Source: Hydrocarboniphaga daqingensis
GTDB taxonomy: Bacteria > Pseudomonadota > Gammaproteobacteria > Nevskiales > Nevskiaceae
Length of the DNA stretch: 64,000 nucleotides
NCBI RefSeq assembly: GCF_900129825.1
Contig: NZ_FQWZ01000003.1
Coordinates: forward strand, 178,353-242,352
Direction of reading: 5' to 3'
The notes under the pieces are model-generated. The model had not been told where the DNA came from and did not search any database. It saw only the letters and a program-made list of their open reading frames with translations. Position 1 is the stretch's first letter, and the number at the start of each line of letters is the position of its first letter. Positions 8,098 through 16,870 of this stretch are shown piece by piece. The position numbers were made by a program, and so were the translations under genes.

Positions 8098-10077
8098 CTA
8101 CGCGATGGCGTCCGCCGTACCCGAGCGCACCGGCAGCGTGAAGCTCAGCGTGGTGCCGACGCCGTCCTCGTTGGGCCAGGCGCGGATCTGGCCACGGTGG
8201 CGCTCGATGATGCGCTTGCACACCGACAGCCCGATGCCGCTGCCCGGATAGCGGTCGGCCGCGTGCAGCCGCTTGAACACTTCGAAGATGCGCTCGGCAT
8301 CTTCATGACGGATGCCAATGCCGTTGTCGCGCACGGCGATGCACCACTGGTCGCCCTCTCGACGGCATTCAATGCGCACATGCGGCGGTGCGTCGCTGTG
8401 AAACTTGATTGCGTTGCTGATCAGGTTCTGCAGCAACTGCAGCAGCTGGGACGGATCGCCCATCACCGACGGCAGCGGGTCATGGTCGATGCGCGCATCG
8501 AGTTCTTCGATCGACGCGTGCAGATTCGCCAGCGCCAGGCTCAGCACGGCGGTGAGGTCGCAGACTTCGAACGGCCGCGGGCTGGCGTCGATCCGCGAAT
8601 AATCGAGCAAGTGCGTGATCATGCCGCGCATGCGACCGGCGGCGTCGCGGACGAAGTCCAGGTATTCGTCGGCGGTGGCGTCGATGCGGCCCTTGTAGCG
8701 GCGCGTCAGCAGGTCTGAAAACCCGCTGATCGCGCGCAGTGGCTCTTGCAGGTCGTGCGAGGCGGCATAGGCGAAGCGTTGCAGTTCGGAGTTGCTGCGC
8801 GTCAACTCGGCGATGCTGCGTTCCAGCGTTTCCCGCTGCCGCGCCAGCTCGCGTTCGACCACTTGCCGCGACAGCAGGTTGCTGACCATTTCGCCGAACA
8901 CGGTCAGCAAAAATACCAGCTCCGGTGGCCAGACGCGCTCGCGGTCGATCCATTCAAAGCTGACCACACCCGGCACGCTCGGCGGCGGGCGCAGCGGCAC
9001 CAGCACGATCGACTTGATGCCCGACTCCGCCCACAGCCGGCGCTCGTGATCGGCCTCGTCGGGAAGGTCGGATACGCGCGCCACGTTGACGATCTCGCCG
9101 CGCTGCAGAAACGACTGTGTCCACGCAAAGTGACCGATCGATGTGGGCTCGGTGTAGTCGCGCGGCGCAGCGACGTCGGGCGCGTGCCACTCATGCGACC
9201 CGCGCATCGTCTGTCCTGCATCCTGGTACAGCCAGACGGTGCAGCGGTCGGCCTGCATCAGGCGGCCGACTTCTTCCAGCGCGTGGGCGATGCCCTCGTC
9301 GATCTGTCGTGAATCGTAGGTGATCATTTCGGTCGACAGCCGCGAGATCAGCGCCTCGAATGCCAGCCGATCCGCTGCCAGACGTTCCGCCGCCAACCGG
9401 TCGCTGATGTCGATGATCGTACCGCCGAGCAGCGTGCGGCCGGGTAGCGACGGCAGCTTGGCGGCGCGCACCTCGCAGGCGACGCGCTCGCCGTTGCCGG
9501 TCAGCAAGGTGCAGGTCGTGATCACGCGCTCGCCGGCGAGCGAATGCTGGATCAAGGTGCGCAGAAAGTCGGCCGACGGCGTGCCGTCGGCTTGCAGCCG
9601 AGGGCCGAACACGCGTGGCGTGACGCCGATGATCTGCTCGCGCGGAATGCCGCACAGATCGACGAAGCTCTGATTGACGTCGGCCACGGTGCCGCTTTCG
9701 ACGTGCAGCACCCACATCGCGTCGGGCGCGTGTTCGGCAATGGCGCGCTGCTGTTCAAAGCGCGTTTGAAGCTCGGTCATGCGCTGCTGCACGCCGTCGA
9801 GCGAGCGGGCGATCACCGTCACCGAGTCGTCAGTCCGTGCCAGCTCGGCGGCTTGCGCTCGTGTTGGTGCCGCCAGTGATCGTGCCGTTTGCGACAAGTC
9901 GGATAAGCGACGATCGAGTGCATCGAGAAACCAGGCTGCTGCGGTGCCGATCAGAAACAGCGGGAGCGACAGCGCGGCCAGCGTGGCGGCATTGCCTTCG
10001 ACCCAGCCGAGAATCACGGCCGACACCAGCGCGCTGGCGGCGATCACGGCGGCGGCAAAGTAGTACTTCAGCTTCAC
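8098..10077 (-). CDS. PAS-GAF sensor histidine kinase
   Basis: The 659-residue kinase begins at a GTG. Two N-terminal membrane helices (about 5-26 and 32-52) have almost no periplasmic loop. They are followed by a HAMP-like/coiled-coil stretch, a PAS domain (about 110-225), a GAF domain (about 245-405), a HisKA domain with His441 in YAASHDLQEPLRAI, and an ATPase domain (N box NLISNAIKFH, DNGIGI, GSGIGLSVCK). The HDLQEPLR H-box is the type seen in phytochrome-like kinases, but no bilin Cys is evident. No receiver gene adjoins it, so its partner is encoded elsewhere. It is divergent from the HerA-like gene. Confidence 0.88.
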   Translation of the reverse strand: MKLKYYFAAAVIAASALVSAVILGWVEGNAATLAALSLPLFLIGTAAAWFLDALDRRLSDLSQTARSLAAPTRAQAAELARTDDSVTVIARSLDGVQQRMTELQTRFEQQRAIAEHAPDAMWVLHVESGTVADVNQSFVDLCGIPREQIIGVTPRVFGPRLQADGTPSADFLRTLIQHSLAGERVITTCTLLTGNGERVACEVRAAKLPSLPGRTLLGGTIIDISDRLAAERLAADRLAFEALISRLSTEMITYDSRQIDEGIAHALEEVGRLMQADRCTVWLYQDAGQTMRGSHEWHAPDVAAPRDYTEPTSIGHFAWTQSFLQRGEIVNVARVSDLPDEADHERRLWAESGIKSIVLVPLRPPPSVPGVVSFEWIDRERVWPPELVFLLTVFGEMVSNLLSRQVVERELARQRETLERSIAELTRSNSELQRFAYAASHDLQEPLRAISGFSDLLTRRYKGRIDATADEYLDFVRDAAGRMRGMITHLLDYSRIDASPRPFEVCDLTAVLSLALANLHASIEELDARIDHDPLPSVMGDPSQLLQLLQNLISNAIKFHSDAPPHVRIECRREGDQWCIAVRDNGIGIRHEDAERIFEVFKRLHAADRYPGSGIGLSVCKRIIERHRGQIRAWPNEDGVGTTLSFTLPVRSGTADAIA

Positions 10078-10297
10078 GTCGGGTTACCGGGCGTCGGCAG
10101 GGCAGGTGATGAAGTTCGGTTCTGAGCGGCGGTGCGTCTGGCGGCGCCTTGCGCCGATAGGCAGCCGGACTTTAAAGCTTGTCGACCACCAGCGGTGGCA
10201 CCGGCTACCCAGTTCTGCTGCTAGGCTCGTGACGTGCGCCCCTGCGTTCACCCCAACCGGTGACCGGCTTCCTCGAACCTCCTGTTCAAGACCCCAC

Positions 10298-11887
10298 ATG
10301 GATATGCGTTTATTGATTGGCCAAGCCAGCTCCCTGCAAGTGCTGGACCCGCGTTACGCCAACCGCCACGGCTTGATCGCCGGGGCGACCGGGACCGGAA
10401 AAACGCTCACGCTTCAGGTGCTTGCAGAAGGTTTTTCGCAGATCGGCGTGCCTGTTCTGGCGGTCGACATCAAGGGCGACCTGTCGGGGATCGGTCGCCC
10501 CGGCGTTCCCAGCGACAAGATCATGGCGCGTGCCCAGCGCGCCGGCGCGGCCGACTGGGCGCCGCAGGCCTGTCCCACGGTGTTCTGGGACGTGTACGGG
10601 GAGCGTGGCCACCCGCTGCGCGCCACCGTGAGCGACCTGGGTCCCTTGCTGCTGGCGCAGCTGCTGGAGCTGTCCGACGTACAGGCGTCGGTGCTGACGC
10701 TGGCGTTCCGCTACGCCGACGATCATGGGCTGCTGCTGCTCGACTTGAAGGACCTGCGCGCGCTGCTGCAACACATCGCCACTGACGCCAAGGCGCTGGG
10801 TGCCGAATATGGCCTCGTCAGCAGCGCGTCGGTCGCGGCGATCCAGCGCGCGTTGCTGGGCCTGGATGGCGACCGCTCCGGTCAGTTCTTCGGCGAGCCG
10901 GCGCTCGACTTGCACGACCTGCTGCGCGTCGACCCGCAGGGGCGCGGCTGGGTCCACCTGCTGGACGCCGACCGGCTATTTCTGCAGCCAAAGCTGTACG
11001 CGGCCGTGATGCTGTGGCTGCTCAGCGAGTTGTATGAGCAACTGCCCGAAGCCGGCGATGCCGACAAGCCGCGACTGGTGCTGTTCGTCGACGAAGCGCA
11101 TTTGTTGTTCAAGGACGCAAGCCCTGCGCTGGTCGGCAAGGTCGAGCAGGTGATCCGCCTGATTCGCTCCAAGGGCGTTGGCATCTACTTCGTCACGCAG
11201 AACCCGCTGGACCTGCCCGAGACCGTGCTCGGCCAGCTCGGCAACCGGGTCCAGCACGCGCTGCGCGCGTTCACGCCGCGTGATCAAAAGGCCGTACGGG
11301 CCGCCGCCGAGACCTTCCGCGCCAACCCGACACTGGACGTGGCGACCGTCATCACCGAGCTGGGCGTCGGCGAAGCCCTGGTGTCGACGCTCGGCGAAGG
11401 CGGCGTGCCCAGCCGCGTCGAGCGCACGCTGATCCGCCCGCCACGGTCGGCGATCGGTGCGATCGACGACGCGACACGTGCGGCGCTGCTCGCTGCCAGT
11501 CCGCTGCTCGGCCGCTACGACGAGGCGATCGACCGCGAATCAGCCTACGAGATGCTGGCGCAGCGTGGCGCCGCAGCTTCGATCCCTGACGACGAAGCCA
11601 CACGCACGCCAGCGGGCGGCAACGACTGGAAGCGTGACGTGGAACAGGCCTGGGGCAAGCCGGCGCAAGCCGGCCGTCGCGGTGGTGGTGGTGGTGGTGG
11701 TGGTGGTGGCGGTGGCGGTGGCGGCGCCGGTCGCGGCGGCGCTGGCGCTGGCGCGGGTCGTGGCCGTGGTCGCGACAGCGTCGCCGACACCGTGGTCAAA
11801 AGTGCGGTGCGTAGCTTGTCCAGCGGGCTGGGCCGTGAGATCAGCCGGCAGTTGATTCGCGGCCTGCTGGGAAGCTTGCGCCGCTGA
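10298..11887 (+). CDS. HerA-like ATPase (DUF853 family)
   Basis: The 529-residue protein has a P-loop GATGTGKT near the N-terminus (LIAGATGTGKTLTLQ), a Walker B-like LVLFVDEAHLLF and the arginine-containing motif IRSKGVGIYFVTQNP, which fit the HerA/FtsK-type DUF853 ATPases annotated as helicase HerA-like. The start ATG at 10298 precedes the conserved MRLLIGQA; a longer frame reaching 10106 is not supported. The C-terminal 60 residues include an uninterrupted run of 16 Gly, encoded by a GGT/GGC tract, then an Arg/Gly-rich stretch and a final helical motif. The biological role of this family is unclear. Confidence 0.85.
   Translation: MDMRLLIGQASSLQVLDPRYANRHGLIAGATGTGKTLTLQVLAEGFSQIGVPVLAVDIKGDLSGIGRPGVPSDKIMARAQRAGAADWAPQACPTVFWDVYGERGHPLRATVSDLGPLLLAQLLELSDVQASVLTLAFRYADDHGLLLLDLKDLRALLQHIATDAKALGAEYGLVSSASVAAIQRALLGLDGDRSGQFFGEPALDLHDLLRVDPQGRGWVHLLDADRLFLQPKLYAAVMLWLLSELYEQLPEAGDADKPRLVLFVDEAHLLFKDASPALVGKVEQVIRLIRSKGVGIYFVTQNPLDLPETVLGQLGNRVQHALRAFTPRDQKAVRAAAETFRANPTLDVATVITELGVGEALVSTLGEGGVPSRVERTLIRPPRSAIGAIDDATRAALLAASPLLGRYDEAIDRESAYEMLAQRGAAASIPDDEATRTPAGGNDWKRDVEQAWGKPAQAGRRGGGGGGGGGGGGGGGAGRGGAGAGAGRGRGRDSVADTVVKSAVRSLSSGLGREISRQLIRGLLGSLRR
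11681..11728 (+). repeat. GGT/GGC trinucleotide tract coding for 16 glycines
   Basis: Sixteen consecutive glycine codons, mostly GGT, lie inside the HerA-like gene. Slippage here would change the linker length without shifting the frame. Confidence 0.85.
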
Positions 11888-11895
11888 GGCGCCGA

Positions 11896-11920
11896 CGGCG
11901 GACACCACGCGTGTCCGCCG
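11896..11920 (+). terminator. Hairpin after the HerA-like gene
   Basis: CGGCGGACAC (11896-11905) and GTGTCCGCCG (11911-11920) form a perfect 10-bp stem with a 5-base loop, beginning 8 bases after the stop. No T-tract follows. Confidence 0.5.
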
Positions 11921-12039
11921 CTGTCCGCGGACACTGCCGAAGCGCGCGGTCGATGCATCGCCGAAGGCCATAATCGCAACTAAAACAGCCACCTGAGAGC
12001 GGCCAGCGATGTTTGCACGGGCCTTGCCATTGAAGCGGC

Positions 12040-13317
12040 ATGAACGCACCGCTCTCCGGCACCATCCGCGACACTTCCGCTCAGGACGTCCCTGTCGAGC
12101 CTCGCCGTCGGCGATGGCTGCCGATGGCGCTGGTCGTGTTGGTCAGCGCCGGATTGATCATCTGGGCGATCAGTGCCGTGCTGGGTGGTGCACAGCGCTC
12201 GGTGGCAGCGGAGCGGCTGCGCATCGCCACGGTGACGCGCGCGCCGTTCGTGTCGGATCTGTCGGCGCAGGGCCGCGTGGTCGCAGCCGTCAGCCCGACG
12301 CTGTACGCGCCGGCGCTGGGCACGGTCACGCTCAAGGTGGCAGCCGGCCAGCGCGTTGAACAGGGCCAGTTGCTGGCGGTCCTCGACAGCCCCGAAGTGA
12401 CCAACGAGTACGCCCGCGAAGCTTCCAACCTGCAAAGCTTGCGCGCCGCGCTGGCGCAACAGGGCATCGACGTCGACACCACGCGGCTGCAGAACCGGCA
12501 AACGCTGGAACTGGCCAAGGTCAGCGTCGAAGGCGCCGAACGCGAACTCAAGCGAGCGCAGGACGCACACCAACTCGGTGTGCTGCCGGTGATGGAAGTC
12601 GATCGGCGCGCCGATGAACTGCGTGTGGCGCAAGTGCGTTACGCCCATTCCATCGACGAAACCAAGCTGAAGAACCAGAGCCTCGATTTCCAGCTGCAAT
12701 CGCGGCGTCTCGAAGTCGAGCGCCAGAAACTGCTGGTCGACAACCTGCACCGTCGCGTCGCCGATCTGAGCGTGGTCGCCCCGGTGGCCGGCGTGATCGG
12801 CACGTTGAACGTGGCGCAGCGCGCGGCCGTGGCCGCCAACGCACCGTTGATGACCGTGGTCGATCTGTCGCGACTCGAAGTCGATATCCAGGTACCCGAA
12901 ACCTACGCCGACAGTCTCGGCATCGGCATGCCGGCCGAAGTGCGGGTCGGCAGCAAGACCGTGCGCGGGCACCTGACCGCGATATCGCCCGAGGTCAACA
13001 ACAACATCGTCACCGGCCGCGTCGCTTTCGACGAGGCGGTGCCACCGGAGCTGCGGCAGAACCAGCGCGTGTCGGTGCGCATCGTGCTCGACCAGCGCGA
13101 TGCGGTACTGCAGCTGCCGCGCGGCAGCTTCGTCGACAGTGGTGGCGGTCTGAGCGCGTACCGCGTTCGCGACGACATGGCCACGCGCGTTCCGATCACG
13201 ATCGGCGCCGTGTCGATCGATCGCGTCGAGATCACGCAGGGCTTGCAGGAAGGCGACGCGGTCGTCGTCTCCGGCGATGAGGCCTTTGAGCGTGCAGCGA
13301 GTGCGGTGATCAGATGA
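12040..13317 (+). CDS. Periplasmic adaptor (HlyD/MacA-like membrane-fusion protein)
   Basis: The 425-residue protein has one N-terminal membrane helix (about 25-46) and the MFP layout: barrel-sandwich half-motif (GTVTLKVAAGQRVEQGQLLAVLDSPE region), a coiled-coil hairpin (about 120-235), the second half (VVAPVAGVIGTLNV) and a beta-barrel domain ending in LQEGDAVVVSGDEAF. It should bridge an inner-membrane ABC pump and an outer-membrane channel. It is the first gene of an operon with an ATPase, two permeases, a response regulator and a kinase. No TolC gene is in this cluster. The substrate is unknown. Confidence 0.87.
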   Translation: MNAPLSGTIRDTSAQDVPVEPRRRRWLPMALVVLVSAGLIIWAISAVLGGAQRSVAAERLRIATVTRAPFVSDLSAQGRVVAAVSPTLYAPALGTVTLKVAAGQRVEQGQLLAVLDSPEVTNEYAREASNLQSLRAALAQQGIDVDTTRLQNRQTLELAKVSVEGAERELKRAQDAHQLGVLPVMEVDRRADELRVAQVRYAHSIDETKLKNQSLDFQLQSRRLEVERQKLLVDNLHRRVADLSVVAPVAGVIGTLNVAQRAAVAANAPLMTVVDLSRLEVDIQVPETYADSLGIGMPAEVRVGSKTVRGHLTAISPEVNNNIVTGRVAFDEAVPPELRQNQRVSVRIVLDQRDAVLQLPRGSFVDSGGGLSAYRVRDDMATRVPITIGAVSIDRVEITQGLQEGDAVVVSGDEAFERAASAVIR

Positions 13318-13326
13318 TGTCGTGAA

Positions 13327-13442
13327 CCCTTCTCCTAACAGGAGAGGGGCTTGGGTGAGGGCCTCGACGGTTCGAACCCGCATGGGACTGGAAGGCCCTC
13401 ATCTGGCCCTTCGGGTCGGCTTCTCTCAGAGAGAGAGAAGCC
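13327..13442. repeat. Palindromic intergenic repeat (REP/MITE-like)
   Basis: Between the adaptor and ATPase genes lie two arms that can pair: a left arm with TTCTCCTAACAGGAGAG and GGGTGAGGGCC (13328-13363), and a right arm with GGCCCTCATC, then TTCTCTC and GAGAGAGAAG (13393-13440). The pattern gagaggg...gggtgagggc...gccctcat is like the dispersed repeats common in Xanthomonas-type genomes. It has no protein of its own. Confidence 0.65.
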
Positions 13443-13462
13443 ATTCTTATCGGAGCAACACG

Positions 13463-14197
13463 ATGCTGAAGATGGAAGGTGTACAGAAGATCTACCGGAC
13501 CGATCTGGTGCAGACCCATGCGCTGCGCTCGTTGAGCCTGGAGGTCGAGGAAGGTGAGTTTGTCGCGGTGACCGGTCCCAGTGGATCGGGCAAGACCACG
13601 TTCCTGAACATTGCCGGCCTGCTCGAAACCTTCGATGGCGGTCGCTACACGCTCGACGGCAAGGATGTGTCGCGCTTGTCTGATCGTGAGCGCAGCAAGA
13701 TCCGCAACGTGAAGATCGGTTTCATCTTCCAGTCCTTCAATCTGATCCCCGACTTGAACGTCTACGACAACGTCGACGTGCCGCTGCGCTACCGGGGCTT
13801 GGCCAGTGGCGAGCGCGACCGGCGCATCAAAGAGGCGCTGGAGCGCGTGGGCCTGGCGTCGCGACTCAAGCATCTGCCGTCGCAGCTGTCGGGTGGTCAG
13901 CAGCAGCGCGTCGCCATCGCGCGTGCGCTTGCCGGCAGCCCGCGCATCCTGTTCGCCGACGAGCCGACTGGCAATCTCGATTCGTTGATGGCGCGCGAGG
14001 TAATGAACATGCTCGAAGAGATCAACGCACAAGGCACGACCATCGTCATGGTCACACACGATCCTGAGCTGGCGCGCCGCATGCACCGCAACATTCACAT
14101 CATGGACGGCCAGGCCAGCGATTTTGAGGATCGCTCCGATGCGCCGGTTGACCGGATCGCGCCGCGCGCCGCGGCGGCCGCGCCGGCCGTCGGTTGA
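13463..14197 (+). CDS. MacB/LolD-type ABC transporter ATPase
   Basis: The 244-residue ATPase has Walker A GPSGSGKT (38-45), signature LSGGQQQRVAIARALA, Walker B ILFADEPTGNLDS and the H-loop MVTHDPE, matching the MacB/LolD/FtsE group whose members power mechanotransmission rather than classic transport. ATG at 13463 was chosen because upstream in-frame codons run through a non-coding repeat. About 20 C-terminal residues are Ala/Arg-rich. The permease gene follows with essentially no gap. Confidence 0.9.
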   Translation: MLKMEGVQKIYRTDLVQTHALRSLSLEVEEGEFVAVTGPSGSGKTTFLNIAGLLETFDGGRYTLDGKDVSRLSDRERSKIRNVKIGFIFQSFNLIPDLNVYDNVDVPLRYRGLASGERDRRIKEALERVGLASRLKHLPSQLSGGQQQRVAIARALAGSPRILFADEPTGNLDSLMAREVMNMLEEINAQGTTIVMVTHDPELARRMHRNIHIMDGQASDFEDRSDAPVDRIAPRAAAAAPAVG

Positions 14198-14205
14198 GCC
14201 GCGCC

Positions 14206-15528
14206 ATGTTCGGCTATTACGTACGTCTGGGCTTGCGCCAGCTGCGGCGTTCACCGGTGCTGACGGCGCTGGTGATCGTCACGCTCGCTGTTGGCGTCGC
14301 CGCCAGCATGTCGACGCTGACCGTGTTGTACATGATGTCGTCCGACCCGATTCCGCAGAAGAGCGATCGCATCCTGACGCTGACGCTCGATAACGCCCCA
14401 GCCGACTCCGACGGGGGAGAAGAGTATCGGCCGCGTGGTCTGTCATGGATCGACGTGCGGGCCTTGCGCGAAGGTGGATTTGGACTCCGACGGAGCGGTC
14501 TGTACGGCACCGGCGGCATCGTCGAGCCGCAGAAAGAAGGGGTGAAGAACTTCGTTGGCGATGGTCTTGCCGTCGATCGCGACTTCTTTGCGATGATGGA
14601 TGCGCAGTTTGCTCAAGGGGCCGCGTGGTCTGCGGACGACGACCGTAACGAAGCGCGCGTCGTCGTCATCAGCGACACGATGGCTGAGAAGCTCTACGGT
14701 CGTGAGAACTCGATCGGCCGCACGCTCAAGTTCAACGGCAACGAGCTGCGTGTGGTCGGTGTGCTACATCACTGGAAGATGTTGCCGCGCTTCTATCTGC
14801 TGGAAAATGGCGGCCGTGGCGGCGGGCCCGGGCTGGCGGACCAGGAAGACTTGTTCATACCGCTGTCGACGGCAATCGCCACCGAGCAGGACATCAACGG
14901 CAACGTCAGCTGCCAGGCCGATGCCGAACCCGGATTCAAGGGTTTGATCGCGTCGGAGTGCACGTTCCTGCATTACTGGGTCGAGTTGCCCGAAGGTAGC
15001 GATCGACGCCAATGGCGCGAATACCTCGCGGGCTACGTCGCGCAGCAGCAGCAGCGCGGCCGCCTGAAGCGGCCCGAGCCGGTCCGCGACTACGACGTGC
15101 TCGACTGGCTGTCGTACGTCGGCGTCGTCGACGACGATACGCGCTTGCAGACGCTGCTGGCGTTCGGCTTTCTGACGGTGTGTCTGGTCAACACGGTGGG
15201 TCTGCTACTGGCCAAGTTCACCGCGCGTGCCGGTGAAATCGGCGTGCGCCGCGCGCTCGGCGCCAGCCGTGCCCAGATCTTTGCGCAGTACCTGATCGAA
15301 GCCGGCACGCTCGGCTTGGTCGGCAGCGTGCTCGGGGTCGCCCTGGCGTACCTGATGCTGCACATCATGGCCACGCAGTCGCCCGATCTGGAGGCGCTGG
15401 CACGGATGGACACGTTAATGCTGGTGACGTCCGTGCTGCTGTCGGTCGCGGCGGCCGTGATTGCCGGCTTGTTGCCGACATGGCGTGCCACGCAGGTCGT
15501 ACCCGCGTTGCAGCTCAAATCCCAGTAA
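14206..15528 (+). CDS. MacB/FtsX-type ABC permease, first subunit
   Basis: The 440-residue protein has the MacB fold: one N-terminal membrane helix (about 18-42), a large periplasmic domain (about 45-320) and three C-terminal helices ending in the FtsX motif GEIGVRRALGASRAQIFAQYL. ATG at 14206 gives a normal N-terminus; a TTG overlapping the ATPase stop four codons earlier is possible. The paired permease is encoded 21 bases downstream, so the pump is probably a heterodimer rather than a MacB homodimer. The periplasmic domain contains a GGRGGGPG loop. Confidence 0.85.
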   Translation: MFGYYVRLGLRQLRRSPVLTALVIVTLAVGVAASMSTLTVLYMMSSDPIPQKSDRILTLTLDNAPADSDGGEEYRPRGLSWIDVRALREGGFGLRRSGLYGTGGIVEPQKEGVKNFVGDGLAVDRDFFAMMDAQFAQGAAWSADDDRNEARVVVISDTMAEKLYGRENSIGRTLKFNGNELRVVGVLHHWKMLPRFYLLENGGRGGGPGLADQEDLFIPLSTAIATEQDINGNVSCQADAEPGFKGLIASECTFLHYWVELPEGSDRRQWREYLAGYVAQQQQRGRLKRPEPVRDYDVLDWLSYVGVVDDDTRLQTLLAFGFLTVCLVNTVGLLLAKFTARAGEIGVRRALGASRAQIFAQYLIEAGTLGLVGSVLGVALAYLMLHIMATQSPDLEALARMDTLMLVTSVLLSVAAAVIAGLLPTWRATQVVPALQLKSQ

Positions 15529-15549
15529 GGCATCTGCGAGAACCGAACC

Positions 15550-16776
15550 ATGGAAATCCGTCCGATCCTGTCGGCCCTGATGCGCAACAAGACCGGTGCG
15601 CTGCTGATTGCAGCGCAGATCGCATTGACGTTCGCGATCACGATCAATGCCGCCTACGTGATACGCGACCGTCTCGCGATCGCGGCGCGACCCTCGGGCG
15701 TCGATGATGAACAGCGCGTGCTGGCGGTGCGCTACACGATGAACTCGCCGCAGAACATCGATGCGATGGCGCAGCGTGACCTGCGCAGCCTGCAAGCCGT
15801 TCCGGGCGTTGAAAGCGTCGCCATCACCAATCAGGTCCCACTCGGCGGTGGCGGTTGGAGCGGTAGCTTTGCTGTGCAGAATCGCCGCGAGTCGCCCAGC
15901 GTCAACGCCGGCATGGTGTTCGACGACGGACATCTGCTGCCGACGCTGGGTGTCAAGCTGGTCGAGGGTCGCTACTTTCGACCGGATGAGATTCTGGTGA
16001 TTGACCCGAACACCTCCCGCGACAACCCACCCACAGCACTGGTGACGCGCGGCTTGGCCAAGACCCTGTTCCCGAACGAAGCCTCGGTGCTCGGCAAGAC
16101 CGTCTACCTGGGCAACACGGCTGATTCACCGGCGCTGCAGATCATTGGTGTCGTCGACCACATCGAAACGCCGTGGGCCCAGACCAGCGAGCGGCATCTG
16201 AACAGCGTCATCTTTCCGCAGCGCTTGCTGCAGCCGTACAACTATTACGTGGTGCGCTTGCGCGCCGACGCAGCGCCCGATACGCGCCAGCAGATCCTCG
16301 ATACCTTGGCGCGCAACGAGCCCGACCGCGTGACGACACGCGGCTTGGAATCGATTGCGGATCTGCGTGCCAAGCGCTATCGCGGGGAATATGCGGTGGC
16401 GGGTCTGCTGCTGGCGGTCACGGTGTTCCTGCTGATCGTCACCGCCAGCGGCATCGTCGGCATGGCCAGCTTGTGGGTCAATCTGCGGCGCAAGCAGATC
16501 GGCGTACGCCGTGCGCTGGGCGCCACACGCGCCGACATCGTCCGCTACTTCATCACCGAGAATCTGATGATCAGCGGCACCGGCGTGGTCGCCGGCCTCG
16601 TTGCGGCGCAGTTGCTCAATGCGCTACTACTGCGCCAGATGTCGCTGCCGCCGTTGCCCTGGGGAGGCTTGGCCTTCGGTGTCGTCGCGCTGCTGCTACT
16701 CGGTGTCGGCTCGGTGCTCGGCCCGGCGATGCGGGCATCGCGGCTGTCGCCGGCGCTGGCGACGCGCAGCATCTGA
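15550..16776 (+). CDS. MacB/FtsX-type ABC permease, second subunit
   Basis: The 408-residue protein has the same plan as its upstream neighbour: an N-terminal helix (about 17-37), a periplasmic domain (about 40-275) and three helices at the C-terminus with the FtsX-domain motif KQIGVRRALGATRADIVRYF. It is diverged from the first permease, so the two are paralogous subunits of one exporter. Its ATG follows the first permease by 21 bases. Confidence 0.85.
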   Translation: MEIRPILSALMRNKTGALLIAAQIALTFAITINAAYVIRDRLAIAARPSGVDDEQRVLAVRYTMNSPQNIDAMAQRDLRSLQAVPGVESVAITNQVPLGGGGWSGSFAVQNRRESPSVNAGMVFDDGHLLPTLGVKLVEGRYFRPDEILVIDPNTSRDNPPTALVTRGLAKTLFPNEASVLGKTVYLGNTADSPALQIIGVVDHIETPWAQTSERHLNSVIFPQRLLQPYNYYVVRLRADAAPDTRQQILDTLARNEPDRVTTRGLESIADLRAKRYRGEYAVAGLLLAVTVFLLIVTASGIVGMASLWVNLRRKQIGVRRALGATRADIVRYFITENLMISGTGVVAGLVAAQLLNALLLRQMSLPPLPWGGLAFGVVALLLLGVGSVLGPAMRASRLSPALATRSI

Positions 16777-16870
16777 AACATTCCACACTCGCATCGGCTG
16801 CGCTGTGCCCGTATCGTGACAACACAGCGCCGTCGATACCGATGTAACGCTGCAACCCTAACCGAATGCC

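Noticed and set aside
12001-12016. GG...GC spacing like a sigma-54 promoter before the adaptor gene
   Set aside because: The spacing between GG and GC is 12 rather than 10 bases, so it does not fit the -24/-12 rule.
13322-13462. Upstream in-frame extension of the ATPase gene through the repeat
   Set aside because: The extra codons come from a palindromic repeat; the P-loop protein starts normally at ATG 13463.
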